Below, one piece after another: positions 1-9,596 of a stretch of DNA of 64,000 nt. Where the stretch lies: positions 22,724 through 86,723 of the forward strand of contig NZ_BAZK01000023.1 in assembly GCF_001310815.1 (NCBI RefSeq), read 5' to 3'. Position numbers and translations under genes: made by a program. The first letter of the stretch is position 1. Each line of letters starts with the position of its first letter. The notes beneath the pieces were generated by a model that saw only the letters and a list, made by a program, of their open reading frames with translations, did not search any database and was not told the origin of the DNA. This stretch comes from Pseudovibrio denitrificans JCM 12308 (GTDB taxonomy: Bacteria; Pseudomonadota; Alphaproteobacteria; Rhizobiales; Stappiaceae).

Positions 1-37
1 GGAAATGAACGATTTTAAAAACATGAGTAAAGCTGGT

Positions 38-64
38 AGCTTGACGCAATGACTGCGTCAAGCT
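38..64. repeat. Perfect 11-bp inverted repeat downstream of the SPOR gene
   Basis: AGCTTGACGCA (38-48) and TGCGTCAAGCT (54-64) are perfect reverse complements around a 5-nt loop. The element lies 33 nt past the stop of the minus-strand SPOR gene. No T-run follows on either strand, so it is hairpin-forming DNA or a dyad binding site rather than a standard terminator. Confidence 0.5.
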
Positions 65-97
65 CCAAAGCGTATTCCCAAAAGCGGGAAACTCGTT

Positions 98-2914
98 TTA
101 GTTACGGCGGACGTAACAGTCACCACCTGCAGATTTGAACTCACCGCAGAAGGTGTTCGCACTGGTCGGTCCGTCAAACGGAACCTGAATGCGGTAGTAA
201 ATGCCTTTGTCGCCAAGATCCGCACGGGTGATCACCGGGGTCACCAGCGCCATCAGATTTGGATAGCGACTGTTGTAACGGCGGATCTGACCGCGAGCAT
301 CCTCAACAGTACGCACAGACGCCACCTGCACAATGTAAGTGCCGGCAGGAATCTCACCAACAACACCTTCACCCGGTGTTGGTGTCGGCGCAACAGCCTG
401 CGGGTTCACAGCAGCGGTCTGCGTGTTCTGGTTTCCTGTCAAGTTCAGCGGCGCATTGCTCGCACGAGACGTTGTCTGCGGCTGCAGCGGAGTCAGAGTG
501 CTGGAGCGAACGGTATTGCTGCCAGTATTCGCAGAAGCCACCACAAACGGCTTGGACTGAGGCACAACACTCACGCCCAGAAGCGTGTTGCGCTGTTCCG
601 TCGGCGTTGCCACTGGCGCGTTCGCAAACGCATCCTGAAGGCTGGTTGTGGTGTTTGCAGCCTGCTGGTTCGCACTCTGGTTTTCACCCGGAAGTGGATC
701 CCACTGACCAGTGCTTGCAGGTTGCGTGGCAGGCACAACACTTGCGGTGTTCTGCGGATTAGAATTACGAACAGTGCTGGTCACAATGCGTGGCTGCGCA
801 GGTGCAGGCGCCGCAGAAGCAGTGCCCTCACGTTGAACGATGGTTCCGTCCGGACGCACAATCACAGTGCGCACCTTCTTGGTCGGATTCACATCAAACA
901 CGCTGGACTTAGCCGTATCTGTCTCGCTTGCCGCTGGTGGCAACGGTGTCACAGGTGCGTCTTCACGCTGAACCATCTTCTCGCCAGTCGCTGGCTGAGA
1001 CGCTTCTTCAGGAGTAAAGATTTTGGCCTGATCGTTGTTCTTCGGCTGCGCAGAAGGAGATGGCATCTCTTTCATTGGAGAAGCATCTGCTCGGATAATT
1101 GGTGGAGGCACTGCATCGCCACCCGTTCCACCGAAGTCGAACATGAACAGACCAGCACCACCAATCACGACAATCCCGCCGATAAGCGAAGCAGCCATCA
1201 GGCCCTTGCGTAGACCACCACTGCGGCCAGTCTCTTCTTCAACGGGAACATCAACAGAAACGCGCGGCACAGCTTGCGGAAGCACGCCGCCATCAAGACT
1301 TGGGTCTTCCTTGCGCATGGCCTGAGCAACAGCATCAAGATCATATCCACCCGGAGGCGGTGTCTGATCTTCGCTCTGTTTCTTGGCAGCGCTTAACGCT
1401 TCCTGATGAGCCGCCTCGGTCTGCGCCAGCTTTTCAGCAGCAGCAGGCCAGGACATTTCATCCAGGGACGTATCATTGGTCACGCTCTCATCCAGCTGCC
1501 AGGCTTCATCAGCCTCATTAGCAAATGGATCGATTTCCTGAGCAGCCTGCTCAAATCCAGCGCTCATGCGCTCAAATTCGTTCAGTTCAGCAGCAACTTC
1601 CGGTTCCAGCTCTGGTTCCGGCTCTGGCTCAGGTTCCTGCGCGATTTCATCTGCAAAGATGTCATCAACGCTCTCTTCAATCTGTTGAGCAATGTCCCGC
1701 TCTGGCTGAGGCGCCACTGGCTCGGCAACCACGGTCGGCTGCTCTTCCCCTTCCAGACTGAACTCAGCCATCAACGCATCTTCAAGATGCCCTGCTGGAA
1801 TAACAGTTTCCTGTGCAGGCGCTTCAGCAGCCGTAATGTGCTCGCCTTCCAGCTCCGCACCGGTATCTGCCGCAAACGCAGCCATATCAGGCTCAAACGA
1901 AATATTTTCAGTCGCTGGCGCCACATCATCGTGCGTGCCGCGCAGTTGCGGCTCCACAGGAGCAGCTTCAACCTTAGGCGCAGCCTGAACAGCAGCAGCG
2001 GCGGCTGTTGCACGCTCTGCAGCACGCTCCGCACGCCAGCTGTCATAATCGCTCTGAGAAAGTTCATTGAGCGCACGCGGCTCAGCAGAAGGCGTAGCTG
2101 CTGCTGGCTCAGCAGGACGCGGTGTTGTCACCGGGCGCGGCTCAGCATTGCGGCGTTCAAGACGCTCACGCAAAGTCTGCTCAGAACGCACGTCACGCGT
2201 ACCAACAGCATCCAGCGTTGGTGTCGCACGGCTAACAGTGCGCTGAGGACGTGCAGTCTGCTCACGCTCCACCTGCGACTGGTTGAGAGAAGCCACGAGG
2301 CTTTCTTCCAGATCACGGGACAGAACATCATCCATTTCTGGCTCAGCGGTAAAATCAGCGGCAGTCACCGGCTGGCGCACAGGTGCAGGCTCAGCAGGAA
2401 CATCACCGGAAACAGGCGCAGAGGCAGGAAGCGGCTTAGGCTCCGGCACAGACTTTGCCTTAGGAACTGGTGGCAGATCACTCACATAATCAACCGCATC
2501 ACCTGAGGCGCCGGTTGTCAGCGCAGCAGAGCTCAGATCCGCGAACGGATCCGCATGCCCGGTAGATGCAGATGGTTTTGGAGATGCAAACACGGCATCA
2601 AGAGCCGCAAATGAATCTTGAGTGGATGCAGGCTCATTCGTTTCAGCTGCACCCACTGAATAATCATCGACCTGAGGAGCGGATGGCTCAACAGGCGCAC
2701 TTGCACTGCGCTCATCATTTTTGGGGAACAGCGGACGTTCAGATACTTGGCTTTCGACGCGAGAACTCGGACGGTACTGAGCTGTGCTCTCACCGACAAT
2801 TCTGGCAAGTTCTACGAGCGGATCCTGATCGCCTGCCCACTGTTGCGGTTCATCGCCTGCCGTTTGCCTAGCAGAAACCTCACCCGGTCCCGGATACTTG
2901 GAGCGATTAGTCAT
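98..2914 (-). CDS. SPOR-domain cell-envelope protein with long acidic cytoplasmic region
   Basis: A membrane-anchored peptidoglycan-binding protein of 938 residues. Residues about 1-565 are low-complexity, rich in Ala, Pro and Glu, and include a run of Glu-Pro repeats. One membrane helix sits near residues 570-592 (core ASLIGGIVVIGGAGLFMF). A Pro/Ser/Thr/Asn-rich linker leads to a C-terminal SPOR domain at about 853-938 (starts GTYIVQVASVRT). SPOR domains bind denuded septal glycan strands, so a role in division or septal wall remodelling is likely. I chose the ATG at 2914 because AAGGGAAAA lies upstream; a TTG twelve codons earlier has poor spacing. It follows argS on the same strand after 79 nt, the usual alphaproteobacterial order. 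Confidence 0.85.
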   Translation of the reverse strand: MTNRSKYPGPGEVSARQTAGDEPQQWAGDQDPLVELARIVGESTAQYRPSSRVESQVSERPLFPKNDERSASAPVEPSAPQVDDYSVGAAETNEPASTQDSFAALDAVFASPKPSASTGHADPFADLSSAALTTGASGDAVDYVSDLPPVPKAKSVPEPKPLPASAPVSGDVPAEPAPVRQPVTAADFTAEPEMDDVLSRDLEESLVASLNQSQVEREQTARPQRTVSRATPTLDAVGTRDVRSEQTLRERLERRNAEPRPVTTPRPAEPAAATPSAEPRALNELSQSDYDSWRAERAAERATAAAAAVQAAPKVEAAPVEPQLRGTHDDVAPATENISFEPDMAAFAADTGAELEGEHITAAEAPAQETVIPAGHLEDALMAEFSLEGEEQPTVVAEPVAPQPERDIAQQIEESVDDIFADEIAQEPEPEPEPELEPEVAAELNEFERMSAGFEQAAQEIDPFANEADEAWQLDESVTNDTSLDEMSWPAAAEKLAQTEAAHQEALSAAKKQSEDQTPPPGGYDLDAVAQAMRKEDPSLDGGVLPQAVPRVSVDVPVEEETGRSGGLRKGLMAASLIGGIVVIGGAGLFMFDFGGTGGDAVPPPIIRADASPMKEMPSPSAQPKNNDQAKIFTPEEASQPATGEKMVQREDAPVTPLPPAASETDTAKSSVFDVNPTKKVRTVIVRPDGTIVQREGTASAAPAPAQPRIVTSTVRNSNPQNTASVVPATQPASTGQWDPLPGENQSANQQAANTTTSLQDAFANAPVATPTEQRNTLLGVSVVPQSKPFVVASANTGSNTVRSSTLTPLQPQTTSRASNAPLNLTGNQNTQTAAVNPQAVAPTPTPGEGVVGEIPAGTYIVQVASVRTVEDARGQIRRYNSRYPNLMALVTPVITRADLGDKGIYYRIQVPFDGPTSANTFCGEFKSAGGDCYVRRN

Positions 2915-2993
2915 TGCAGCGGTGTTTTCCCTTAAATAAGAGGCTCGCAATCCCCACCGCGAACCTCCAGTACTCTATAACTGTGCTCAGGCA

Positions 2994-4748
2994 CTAGCGC
3001 ATTTCATTCGGTGCTGTGACACCCAAAACATTGAGGCCAGAAGCAATTACCTGTGAAACTGCATAGACTAACGCGAGTCGAGCTTTGGTTAATTCTGGCG
3101 TTTTATCATTAATAAAGCGTAATTGCGGCTTTTCCTTGCCTCTGGACCAGTGTCCATGCAGGGCGCTTGCAAGCTCATACAGATAGAACGCAATACGGTG
3201 CGGCTCGTGGTTTTCTGCGGCTCCGTCCACAATTCGAGGCCATTGAGCCATCTTGGCAATCAGTGCCAATTCGCCCTCGTCCTCAAGTTGTGCAAAATCT
3301 GCAGACTGCAACTCTTCAGCTGTGTTGGAGAACCAATCCAGTTCCTCAGCAGCCTGACGCAGCACAGAATGGCACCGAGCATGACCGTATTGAACATAAA
3401 ACACTGGATTGTCTTTTGACTGCTCTTTCACCTTGTCAAAATCGAAGTCCAGCTGCGCATCGTTCTTACGATAGAGCATCATAAAGCGTACCGCATCCAC
3501 GCCCACTTCATCAACCACATCGCGAAGGGTGATGAAATTACCAGAGCGCTTGGACATTTTGAATTCCGCACCGCCCTTGAACAGCTTCACCAGCTGACAA
3601 AGACGAACGATAACATCCACATCGCCGCCGGAGATCGCGTTGCCGATCGCTTCCAGACGCTTCACGTAGCCCGCATGGTCTGCACCAAGCACAAAGATAA
3701 TCTCTTTGAAGCCACGCTCAATCTTGTCGCGCATGTAAGCAACGTCAGCCGCAAAGTAAGTGTAGCTGCCATCAGACTTCACCAGCGCACGGTCACTGTC
3801 ATCACCGTAGTTGGAGGAACGGAACAAGGTCTGCTCGCGGTCTTCCCAGTCCTCTGGCACTTCACCTTTTGGTGGCGGCAAAGTACCGTTGTAAACCAGA
3901 TCACGCTTGCGCAGAGCATCCAGCGTCAGGTCAATCGCGTTGCCCTGACCATGCATGGTCTTTTCAGAGAAGAACACATCGTGCTTGACGTTCAGCGCGC
4001 CAAGATCCCCGCGGATCATGTCCATCATCTTGTCAACGGTGTAACCCTTCAGCAGAGCAAGACGCTCAGCCGGAGCCATATCCTTCAGGCTTTCACCATA
4101 CTCTTCCGCCAGAGATTTACCGACAGGAATAAGGTACTCACCCGGATAATACCCCTCAGGGATCTGACCGATGTCTTCACCCAGCGCTTCGCGGTAGCGC
4201 AGGAAGGCAGAGTTCGCCAGTGTATCAATCTGAGAGCCCGCATCGTTGATCACGTATTCACGGGTCACGTCGTAACCGGCAAACTGCAGCAGGCTCGCCA
4301 GCGCATCACCAACCACAGCACCACGGGTATGACCCACATGCATTGGCCCAGTCGGGTTCGCGGAAACGTATTCCACGTTCACCTTCAGGCCATCACCACG
4401 TGCGGACGCGCCAAACTTGTCGCCCTTGGCAACAACGTCGCCAATCACACGCTCCCACAGGGTTTTGCTGACGCGGATGTTGATGAAGCCAGGTCCGGCA
4501 ACATCAACAGCTTCAACTTCACTGTCGGCGCGCAGGCCCTCCGCAATCTTTTCAGCAAGATCACGCGGCTTCATCTTCAGCTGTTTAGCCAGCACCATGG
4601 CAGCGTTGGTCGCCAGATCGCCATGCGCAGCATCCCGAGGAGGTTCAACAGTCACACGTCGGAGATCCAGCTCCGGCGCGTCAGCAGCAAGGTCGAGGCC
4701 CTTGACTACACTGTTTACCCTTTCGGCGAAGTCTGCAAAGATGTTCAT
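2994..4748 (-). CDS. argS: Arginyl-tRNA synthetase
   Basis: Charges tRNA-Arg with arginine in the cytoplasm; 584 residues, normal for the class I enzyme. The N-terminal additional domain covers roughly residues 1-110. The HIGH-type signature HVGH is at 137-140 within ANPTGPMHVGH, and KMSKR is near residue 396. The DALR anticodon-binding domain forms the C terminus and ends LNVLGVTAPNEMR. It lies 91 nt downstream of dgt and 79 nt upstream of the SPOR gene, all on the minus strand, so the three may form one operon. Confidence 0.96.
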   Translation of the reverse strand: MNIFADFAERVNSVVKGLDLAADAPELDLRRVTVEPPRDAAHGDLATNAAMVLAKQLKMKPRDLAEKIAEGLRADSEVEAVDVAGPGFINIRVSKTLWERVIGDVVAKGDKFGASARGDGLKVNVEYVSANPTGPMHVGHTRGAVVGDALASLLQFAGYDVTREYVINDAGSQIDTLANSAFLRYREALGEDIGQIPEGYYPGEYLIPVGKSLAEEYGESLKDMAPAERLALLKGYTVDKMMDMIRGDLGALNVKHDVFFSEKTMHGQGNAIDLTLDALRKRDLVYNGTLPPPKGEVPEDWEDREQTLFRSSNYGDDSDRALVKSDGSYTYFAADVAYMRDKIERGFKEIIFVLGADHAGYVKRLEAIGNAISGGDVDVIVRLCQLVKLFKGGAEFKMSKRSGNFITLRDVVDEVGVDAVRFMMLYRKNDAQLDFDFDKVKEQSKDNPVFYVQYGHARCHSVLRQAAEELDWFSNTAEELQSADFAQLEDEGELALIAKMAQWPRIVDGAAENHEPHRIAFYLYELASALHGHWSRGKEKPQLRFINDKTPELTKARLALVYAVSQVIASGLNVLGVTAPNEMR

Positions 4749-4839
4749 TTTTAATAGCCTAGTTTTGACAGCTCACAGGGTTTTGCAAAGCCGTAGCCCC
4801 ACATAAACTCCGTGAATTAATAGTGTTTGAATTGGCGCA

Positions 4840-6057
4840 TTACCCCAGTTCAGGGGTATCGTCAAATAATCGTCGATGTTCGTCTATGGCATAACGATCT
4901 GTCATGCCTGCAATGAAGTCACAGACCCTGCGGGCCACCACCTCATCACTCTCGCCATTCAATCCTGTACACCACGGTTCTGGCATTCTTTCCGGTGCCT
5001 TAAAGTAGGCATGGAATAAATCCCGCACCACCTTGGCCACCTGCTTGCGAACAGCCAGAACACTTTCGTGCCGGTAAAGATTGGCGAACAAAAACTCTTT
5101 CAACTCGCGCTCTTCTCGCGCCATTTCAGTTGAAAAGGCAATAACAGGACCATTTGCATCACGAATATCCCCGCATTTCTTGGGAGAAAGTTGATTAATT
5201 CGGGAAATACTCTCCGCAATCACGTCCTCCACCATGCCGGTGATACATCTGCGCCCGATCTCATGAATGCGCCGCGCATCCTCAAGGCCGGGATATTTCC
5301 CGTCCACCTCATCCAGAATGCGCTTCAGATAAGGCACATCTTTCATGGCCTCAAAGCTGAGCAACCCTGCCCGCAATCCATCATCCAGATCATGCGCGTC
5401 ATAGGCAATGTCATCTGCAAGTGCCGCCACTTGCGCTTCCGCACTTGGCCACGACCACAGCAGCAAATCCTGATGCTTGGCATATTCACTTACGGCAAAC
5501 GGCAGGCCCTTGTCTGAAAGCTTGCCACACGGCGCGCCGGAACGATCCGTCAGCGGTCCGTTGTGCTTGACCAGCCCCTCCAGCGTTTCCCACGCCAGAT
5601 TGAGCCCGTCGAACTCTGCATAGCGGCGCTCCAGATCAGTCACGATACGCAGCGACTGGGCGTTATGGTCAAACCCGCCGTAATCCGCCATGCACTCATG
5701 CATCACGTCCTCGCCCTCATGCCCGAACGGCGTATGCCCAAGGTCATGGGCCAGTGCCAGACATTCGGCCAGATCCTCATCCAGCCGCAAGGCACGGGCC
5801 AGCGAACGGGCAATCTGGGAAACCTCAATGGTATGGGTCAATCGCGTACGGAAATGATCGCCCTCATGATACACAAAGACCTGCGTCTTGTGCTTCAAAC
5901 GGCGGAAAGCGGCAGAATGGATAATGCGGTCGCGATCCCGTTGGAACGGCGTGCGCGTCGGGCTGTCAGATTCAGGATAAAGCCTTCCGCGGCTCAACTC
6001 CGGATCAACAGCATACTCGGCGCGCGGCTGAGCCCCGTATCCTAACGTCTTGACCAT
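4840..6057 (-). CDS. dgt: Deoxyguanosinetriphosphate triphosphohydrolase-like protein
   Basis: An HD-superfamily dNTP triphosphohydrolase that cleaves dNTPs to deoxynucleoside and tripolyphosphate, controlling the dNTP pool. The 405 residues contain the family N-terminal block (PFQRDRDRIIHSAAFRRLKHKTQV), then the His of THTIEVSQIAR and the HD pair in ALAHDLGHTPFGHEGE, which bind the catalytic metal. The C terminus has the usual helical tail. AAGGA abuts the ATG. It is divergent from erpA across 212 nt, as in many rhizobial genomes. Whether it is strictly dGTP-specific cannot be read from sequence. Confidence 0.92.
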   Translation of the reverse strand: MVKTLGYGAQPRAEYAVDPELSRGRLYPESDSPTRTPFQRDRDRIIHSAAFRRLKHKTQVFVYHEGDHFRTRLTHTIEVSQIARSLARALRLDEDLAECLALAHDLGHTPFGHEGEDVMHECMADYGGFDHNAQSLRIVTDLERRYAEFDGLNLAWETLEGLVKHNGPLTDRSGAPCGKLSDKGLPFAVSEYAKHQDLLLWSWPSAEAQVAALADDIAYDAHDLDDGLRAGLLSFEAMKDVPYLKRILDEVDGKYPGLEDARRIHEIGRRCITGMVEDVIAESISRINQLSPKKCGDIRDANGPVIAFSTEMAREERELKEFLFANLYRHESVLAVRKQVAKVVRDLFHAYFKAPERMPEPWCTGLNGESDEVVARRVCDFIAGMTDRYAIDEHRRLFDDTPELG

Positions 6058-6269
6058 TCCTTATCCCCCACCCGCTATCATGAGAAAACCACAGAGCCAT
6101 ACCCGCTGATTTTCTTATCACAGCAATGACATAACAGATGTAAAGGCCCTGTAAACAATCGCTTTCCCAAGCCAAATGCAATTTAGCAACAAAATACTAT
6201 GGAAATTAGCGTGTAGACCACCTAAATTACAAATCAAAGAAAGTACAAGCCCCCAGGCAAGACCCGATT

Positions 6270-6611
6270 ATGACCCAGACCCCAGAAAATACCGTTGGTT
6301 TAACGGACAAGGCCGCAAAACGCGTAGCCCAGATTCTTGAAAAAGAAGCAGACGGCAGCATGCTCCGCATTTCTGTCGAAGGTGGCGGCTGTTCCGGTTT
6401 TCAATACAAGTACGACATTGTTGAAGAGCAGGAAGACGACGACCTCGTCCTGGCCAAACTCGGCGCTACCGTTCTCATCGACAGCATTTCCCTGCAATAC
6501 ATGGCAGGCTCAGAAATTGACTTCGTGACAGATCTCATGGGCCAGTCCTTCCAGATCACCAACCCGCAAGCCGCCGCCGGCTGCGGATGCGGCACAAGCT
6601 TCTCCATCTAA
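6270..6611 (+). CDS. erpA: Iron-sulfur cluster insertion protein ErpA
   Basis: An A-type carrier (HesB/IscA family) that delivers Fe-S clusters to apoproteins; 113 residues. The three cluster-ligating cysteines are present as Cys41 (GGGCSGF) and Cys105/Cys107 (AGCGCGTSF), the C-x63-C-x-C spacing of the family. The ErpA rather than IscA name is inferred from the stand-alone position beside dgt/argS and the absence of isc or suf genes nearby. Likely clients in this window are LipA and PflA, both [4Fe-4S] enzymes. Confidence 0.93.
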   Translation: MTQTPENTVGLTDKAAKRVAQILEKEADGSMLRISVEGGGCSGFQYKYDIVEEQEDDDLVLAKLGATVLIDSISLQYMAGSEIDFVTDLMGQSFQITNPQAAAGCGCGTSFSI

Positions 6612-6674
6612 TCTAGCACCTGCCGGTCTTGAGGGGATAACTTCAGCTCATTTCATCTGATTGCGATCCCACAC

Positions 6675-6695
6675 GGCGAGGCCCACCGCCTCGCC
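6675..6695 (+). other. Hairpin between erpA and xthA
   Basis: The 293-nt gap between erpA and xthA holds a perfect 7-bp stem, GGCGAGG (6675-6681) with CCTCGCC (6689-6695), and a 7-nt loop. No T-run follows, so it is at best a weak terminator for erpA. I see no gene in the rest of the gap. Confidence 0.35.
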
Positions 6696-6904
6696 CACAC
6701 AAAAACGCAAGTTTCCCCCTTTCCTTTCAAACCAACGCACATTTCAACGCAAAGCAGTTATTCCCCTCCGGGCTCTGCTGTTATGCCCATCCACATACAC
6801 TTGCTCTGCTTACCTTGCCCTCCTGCGGGACCGTGCTAGAACAAATACAGGACATACACAAAGCAAGCAGTCAAAGCTCTGCTGCTTTCTCGAAGGGAGA
6901 CCCG

Positions 6905-7687
6905 ATGAAAATCGCAAGCTGGAACATCAATGGCGTCAAAGCGCGGTTAGAAACGGTTCTCAAGTGGCTCGAAGAAGAGCAGCCAGATGTCGCCTGTTTT
7001 CAGGAAATTAAATCGGTTGATGAGAACTTCCCGCGCACTCCGTTTGAAGAGCTTGGCTACAATCTGGAAACCCATGGCCAGAAAGGCTTCAACGGCGTAG
7101 CGATCCTGTCCAAACGTCCGTTCGAAGAGGTTAACCGCCGCCTTCCGGGCGATGAGGAAGACGAACAGGCCCGCTACATCGAAGCCGTCATTGCTGGCGA
7201 CAACGAACCAATCCGCGTCGGCTGCCTTTACCTGCCAAATGGCAACCCAGTAGAGACCGAAAAGTTCCCGTATAAACTGCGCTGGATGGACCGTCTCCAC
7301 AAACACGCTGAAAAGCAGCTGGAGAAGGAAGAGGCGTTTCTTCTGGTCGGAGACTACAATGTCATTCCTGAGCCGGAAGATGCAAAGAAACCAGAGGCAT
7401 GGGTTGGCGACGCGCTCTTCCGCCCGGAAAGCCGCCAACGCTTCCGCGCCCTGCTCAACCTCGGCTTCACAGAAGCAGTCCGCGCCACCAACAGCACTGC
7501 TGGAACCTACACTTTCTGGGATTATCAGGCAGGCGCATGGCAACGCGACAATGGCATCCGTATTGACCACCTGTTGCTCTCGCCAGAAGCAGCCCGCATC
7601 ATGCAAGGCGTAGGCATCGACAAACACGTCCGCGGCTGGGAAAAGCCATCGGACCACGTCCCGGTCTGGGTTGAGCTCTCTGCCTGA
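6905..7687 (+). CDS. xthA: Exodeoxyribonuclease III (AP endonuclease)
   Basis: A DNA repair enzyme that cuts at abasic sites and trims 3' blocks; 260 residues. It is an endonuclease/exonuclease/phosphatase fold. The metal-binding Glu is in FQEIKS, the catalytic Asp-Asn pair in LVGDYNVIPEPED, and the C-terminal catalytic His in SDHVPVWVEL. I start at the ATG at 6905 because AAGGGAGA sits 4 nt upstream and the protein begins MKIASWNINGVKAR as in XthA; an in-frame start 30 codons earlier has no such support. Confidence 0.94.
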   Translation: MKIASWNINGVKARLETVLKWLEEEQPDVACFQEIKSVDENFPRTPFEELGYNLETHGQKGFNGVAILSKRPFEEVNRRLPGDEEDEQARYIEAVIAGDNEPIRVGCLYLPNGNPVETEKFPYKLRWMDRLHKHAEKQLEKEEAFLLVGDYNVIPEPEDAKKPEAWVGDALFRPESRQRFRALLNLGFTEAVRATNSTAGTYTFWDYQAGAWQRDNGIRIDHLLLSPEAARIMQGVGIDKHVRGWEKPSDHVPVWVELSA

Positions 7688-7801
7688 TCGCAGCTCACCA
7701 GTCGGACACACACTTTCAAGAACTCTGGTGGCGGCCTCGCCATCAGCCCTCCTCATTATTCCATCAAAACATAATCAAACAGAAGTCTGGGAGGACATCT
7801 G

Positions 7802-8859
7802 ATGGCTTGGCAACCAGCTGACAATCGTTATGACACCATGAAGTACAACCGCTGCGGGAAGAGTGGCCTCAAGCTACCTGCCATTTCCCTCGGCCTCTGG
7901 CACAACTTCGGTGAAACCACGCCGCATCAGACCAAACGCGAGATGTGCCGCACCGCATTCGATCTGGGCATCACCCATTTCGATCTGGCCAACAACTACG
8001 GGCCACCTCCAGGCAGCGCGGAAACCGCCTTTGGCGAGATCCTGCGCACCGACTTTGCCGGATACCGCGACGAGCTCATCATCTCCTCTAAAGCTGGTTA
8101 TGATATGTGGCCGGGACCATACGGCGAATGGGGTAGCCGTAAGTATCTCATCGCCAGCTGTGATCAGTCTCTGAAGCGTATGGGGCTAGACTACGTCGAC
8201 ATCTTCTATTCCCACCGCTTCGATCCGGACACACCACTGGAAGAGACCATGATGGCCCTCGACCAGATCGTGCGTCAGGGCAAAGCGCTTTACGTCGCAT
8301 CTCCTCCTACAACTCCAAGCGCACCAAGGAAGCGGCGAAAATCCTGAAGGAACTGGGCACTCCATGCCTGATCCATCAGCCAAGCTATTCCATGCTCAAC
8401 CGTTGGGTGGAAGAAGACGGCCTGCTCGACACGCTGGAAGAAGAAGGCATCGGCTCCATCGTTTTTTCCCCGCTCGCGCAAGGCATGCTGACCAACAAGT
8501 ACCTGAACGGCGTGCCCGAAGACAGCCGTGCTGGCAAACACGTGGGTTCTTTCCAGGAAAGCTTCCTCAACGAGACCACTTTGAGCCACATTCGCTCTTT
8601 GAACGAAATCGCCCAGAACCGCGGCCAGACACTGGCACAGATGGCTCTGGCATGGGTCCTGCGCAAAGGCCGCGTCACCTCCGCCCTGATCGGCGCCAGC
8701 CGCAAGGAACAGGTGATCGACTGCGCAGCAACCATCAACAATCTGGAGTTCACGGAAGAAGAACTGACCGCCATTGATCAGTACGCCACAGAGGCCAACA
8801 TCAACCTCTGGGCCCAATCCGCCGAACGCGAAGGCCCTTCCCGTCCAGCGAAGAAGTAA
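7802..8859 (+). pseudogene. gpr: Aldo/keto reductase, L-glyceraldehyde 3-phosphate reductase type (frameshifted)
   Basis: Closely resembles Escherichia coli YghZ/Gpr, an NADPH-dependent aldo/keto reductase that reduces L-glyceraldehyde 3-phosphate and toxic aldehydes. The N-terminal half contains CGKSGLKLPAISLGLWHNFG and FDLANNYGPPPGSAE with the catalytic Tyr. At about 8297 the frame breaks: the sequence encodes ALYVASPP where the family has ALYVGISSY, and one added G restores an uninterrupted 352-residue protein through LIHQPSYSMLNRW to the end. GGGAGGA precedes the ATG. I think the gene is intact in the organism and one base is missing here. Confidence 0.88.
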
Positions 8860-8880
8860 AAGTCTAAGATATACAAGGGG

Positions 8881-8901
8881 GTGCGGACAGTCAGTTCGCA
8901 C
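8881..8901 (+). terminator. Weak terminator-like hairpin after the aldo/keto reductase
   Basis: GTGCGGAC (8881-8888) can pair with GTTCGCAC (8894-8901), with one mismatch. The T-rich stretch tctctttcattt follows. It lies between two convergent genes. Confidence 0.4.
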
Positions 8902-8928
8902 TCTCTTTCATTTCAAATGAGCTTTTCT

Positions 8929-9303
8929 TTAGGACCGAGGATCCAGCCCCTTCTCTTCAAAGTACGCAAGTGCGGTGTTCAGGCCATTCAAAGCTGCTGG
9001 AACGCCAGCATAAACAGCCATTTGCCAGATGATCTCAAGGATCTCGGAAGGACGTGCGCCTGCATTCAGCGTGTGCTCGATGTTCATGGCCAACTGCGGT
9101 CCCGTGTGCCCACCCATCGCAGTGAGAGCGGCAATGCTGCAAAGCTGGCGGGTTTTCAGATCAACCCCTTCGCGGCCATAATGCATACCATAGGCCCAGT
9201 CCACGACACTCTCAGACATGCCGGGCACCGCCGCATCATATTTGGCAGCAAGCCTCTTTTGCAGCTCGGGATTTAAAATGCTCAGGACGTCCTCAGCTTT
9301 CAT
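8929..9303 (-). CDS. Carboxymuconolactone decarboxylase family protein
   Basis: A 124-residue all-helical protein of the CMD/AhpD superfamily. The conserved block TRQLCSIAALTAMGG is followed by a histidine helix (MNIEHTLNAGARPSEILEII) and the C-terminal block MAVYAGVPAALNGLNTA. It lacks the redox CxxC of AhpD, so it is closer to gamma-carboxymuconolactone decarboxylase-like proteins. No protocatechuate pathway genes lie nearby, so the substrate is unknown. It converges on the aldo/keto reductase and has its own upstream region. Confidence 0.8.
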   Translation of the reverse strand: MKAEDVLSILNPELQKRLAAKYDAAVPGMSESVVDWAYGMHYGREGVDLKTRQLCSIAALTAMGGHTGPQLAMNIEHTLNAGARPSEILEIIWQMAVYAGVPAALNGLNTALAYFEEKGLDPRS

Positions 9304-9569
9304 AGGCCAGTCTCCTCAGGTTACATATAACCGCTGATCACACCTGCCTATCTGCCTCCTCTTGATAATCAGTGAGTTTACCCGCGAGAAGTTGAGCTGT
9401 TTGGAAACAACATGCGCTGAGAGCTCCAGCCGCATCAGGAACTACAACACTTGAAACGATCCGCCTAACCCGCCGAAACAGTGCAGAAACTTGCCATTTA
9501 CACAATTCCCGCAGGGCCTACTGTTTATTCCAGAGCAGATCTGATAGGCATTTCTACGAGGAATACCAG

Positions 9570-9596
9570 ATGATTGCGGAGCCCCTGAATGCTTGA
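9570..9596 (+). CDS. Possible 8-codon leader ORF overlapping the next start
   Basis: An ATG at 9570 has a good ribosome site (GAGGA about 7 nt upstream) but encodes only MIAEPLNA before a TGA at 9594. That stop lies just past the ATG (9589) of the next gene, which has no ribosome site of its own at normal spacing. The arrangement would suit termination-reinitiation coupling. It could be chance. Confidence 0.3.
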   Translation: MIAEPLNA

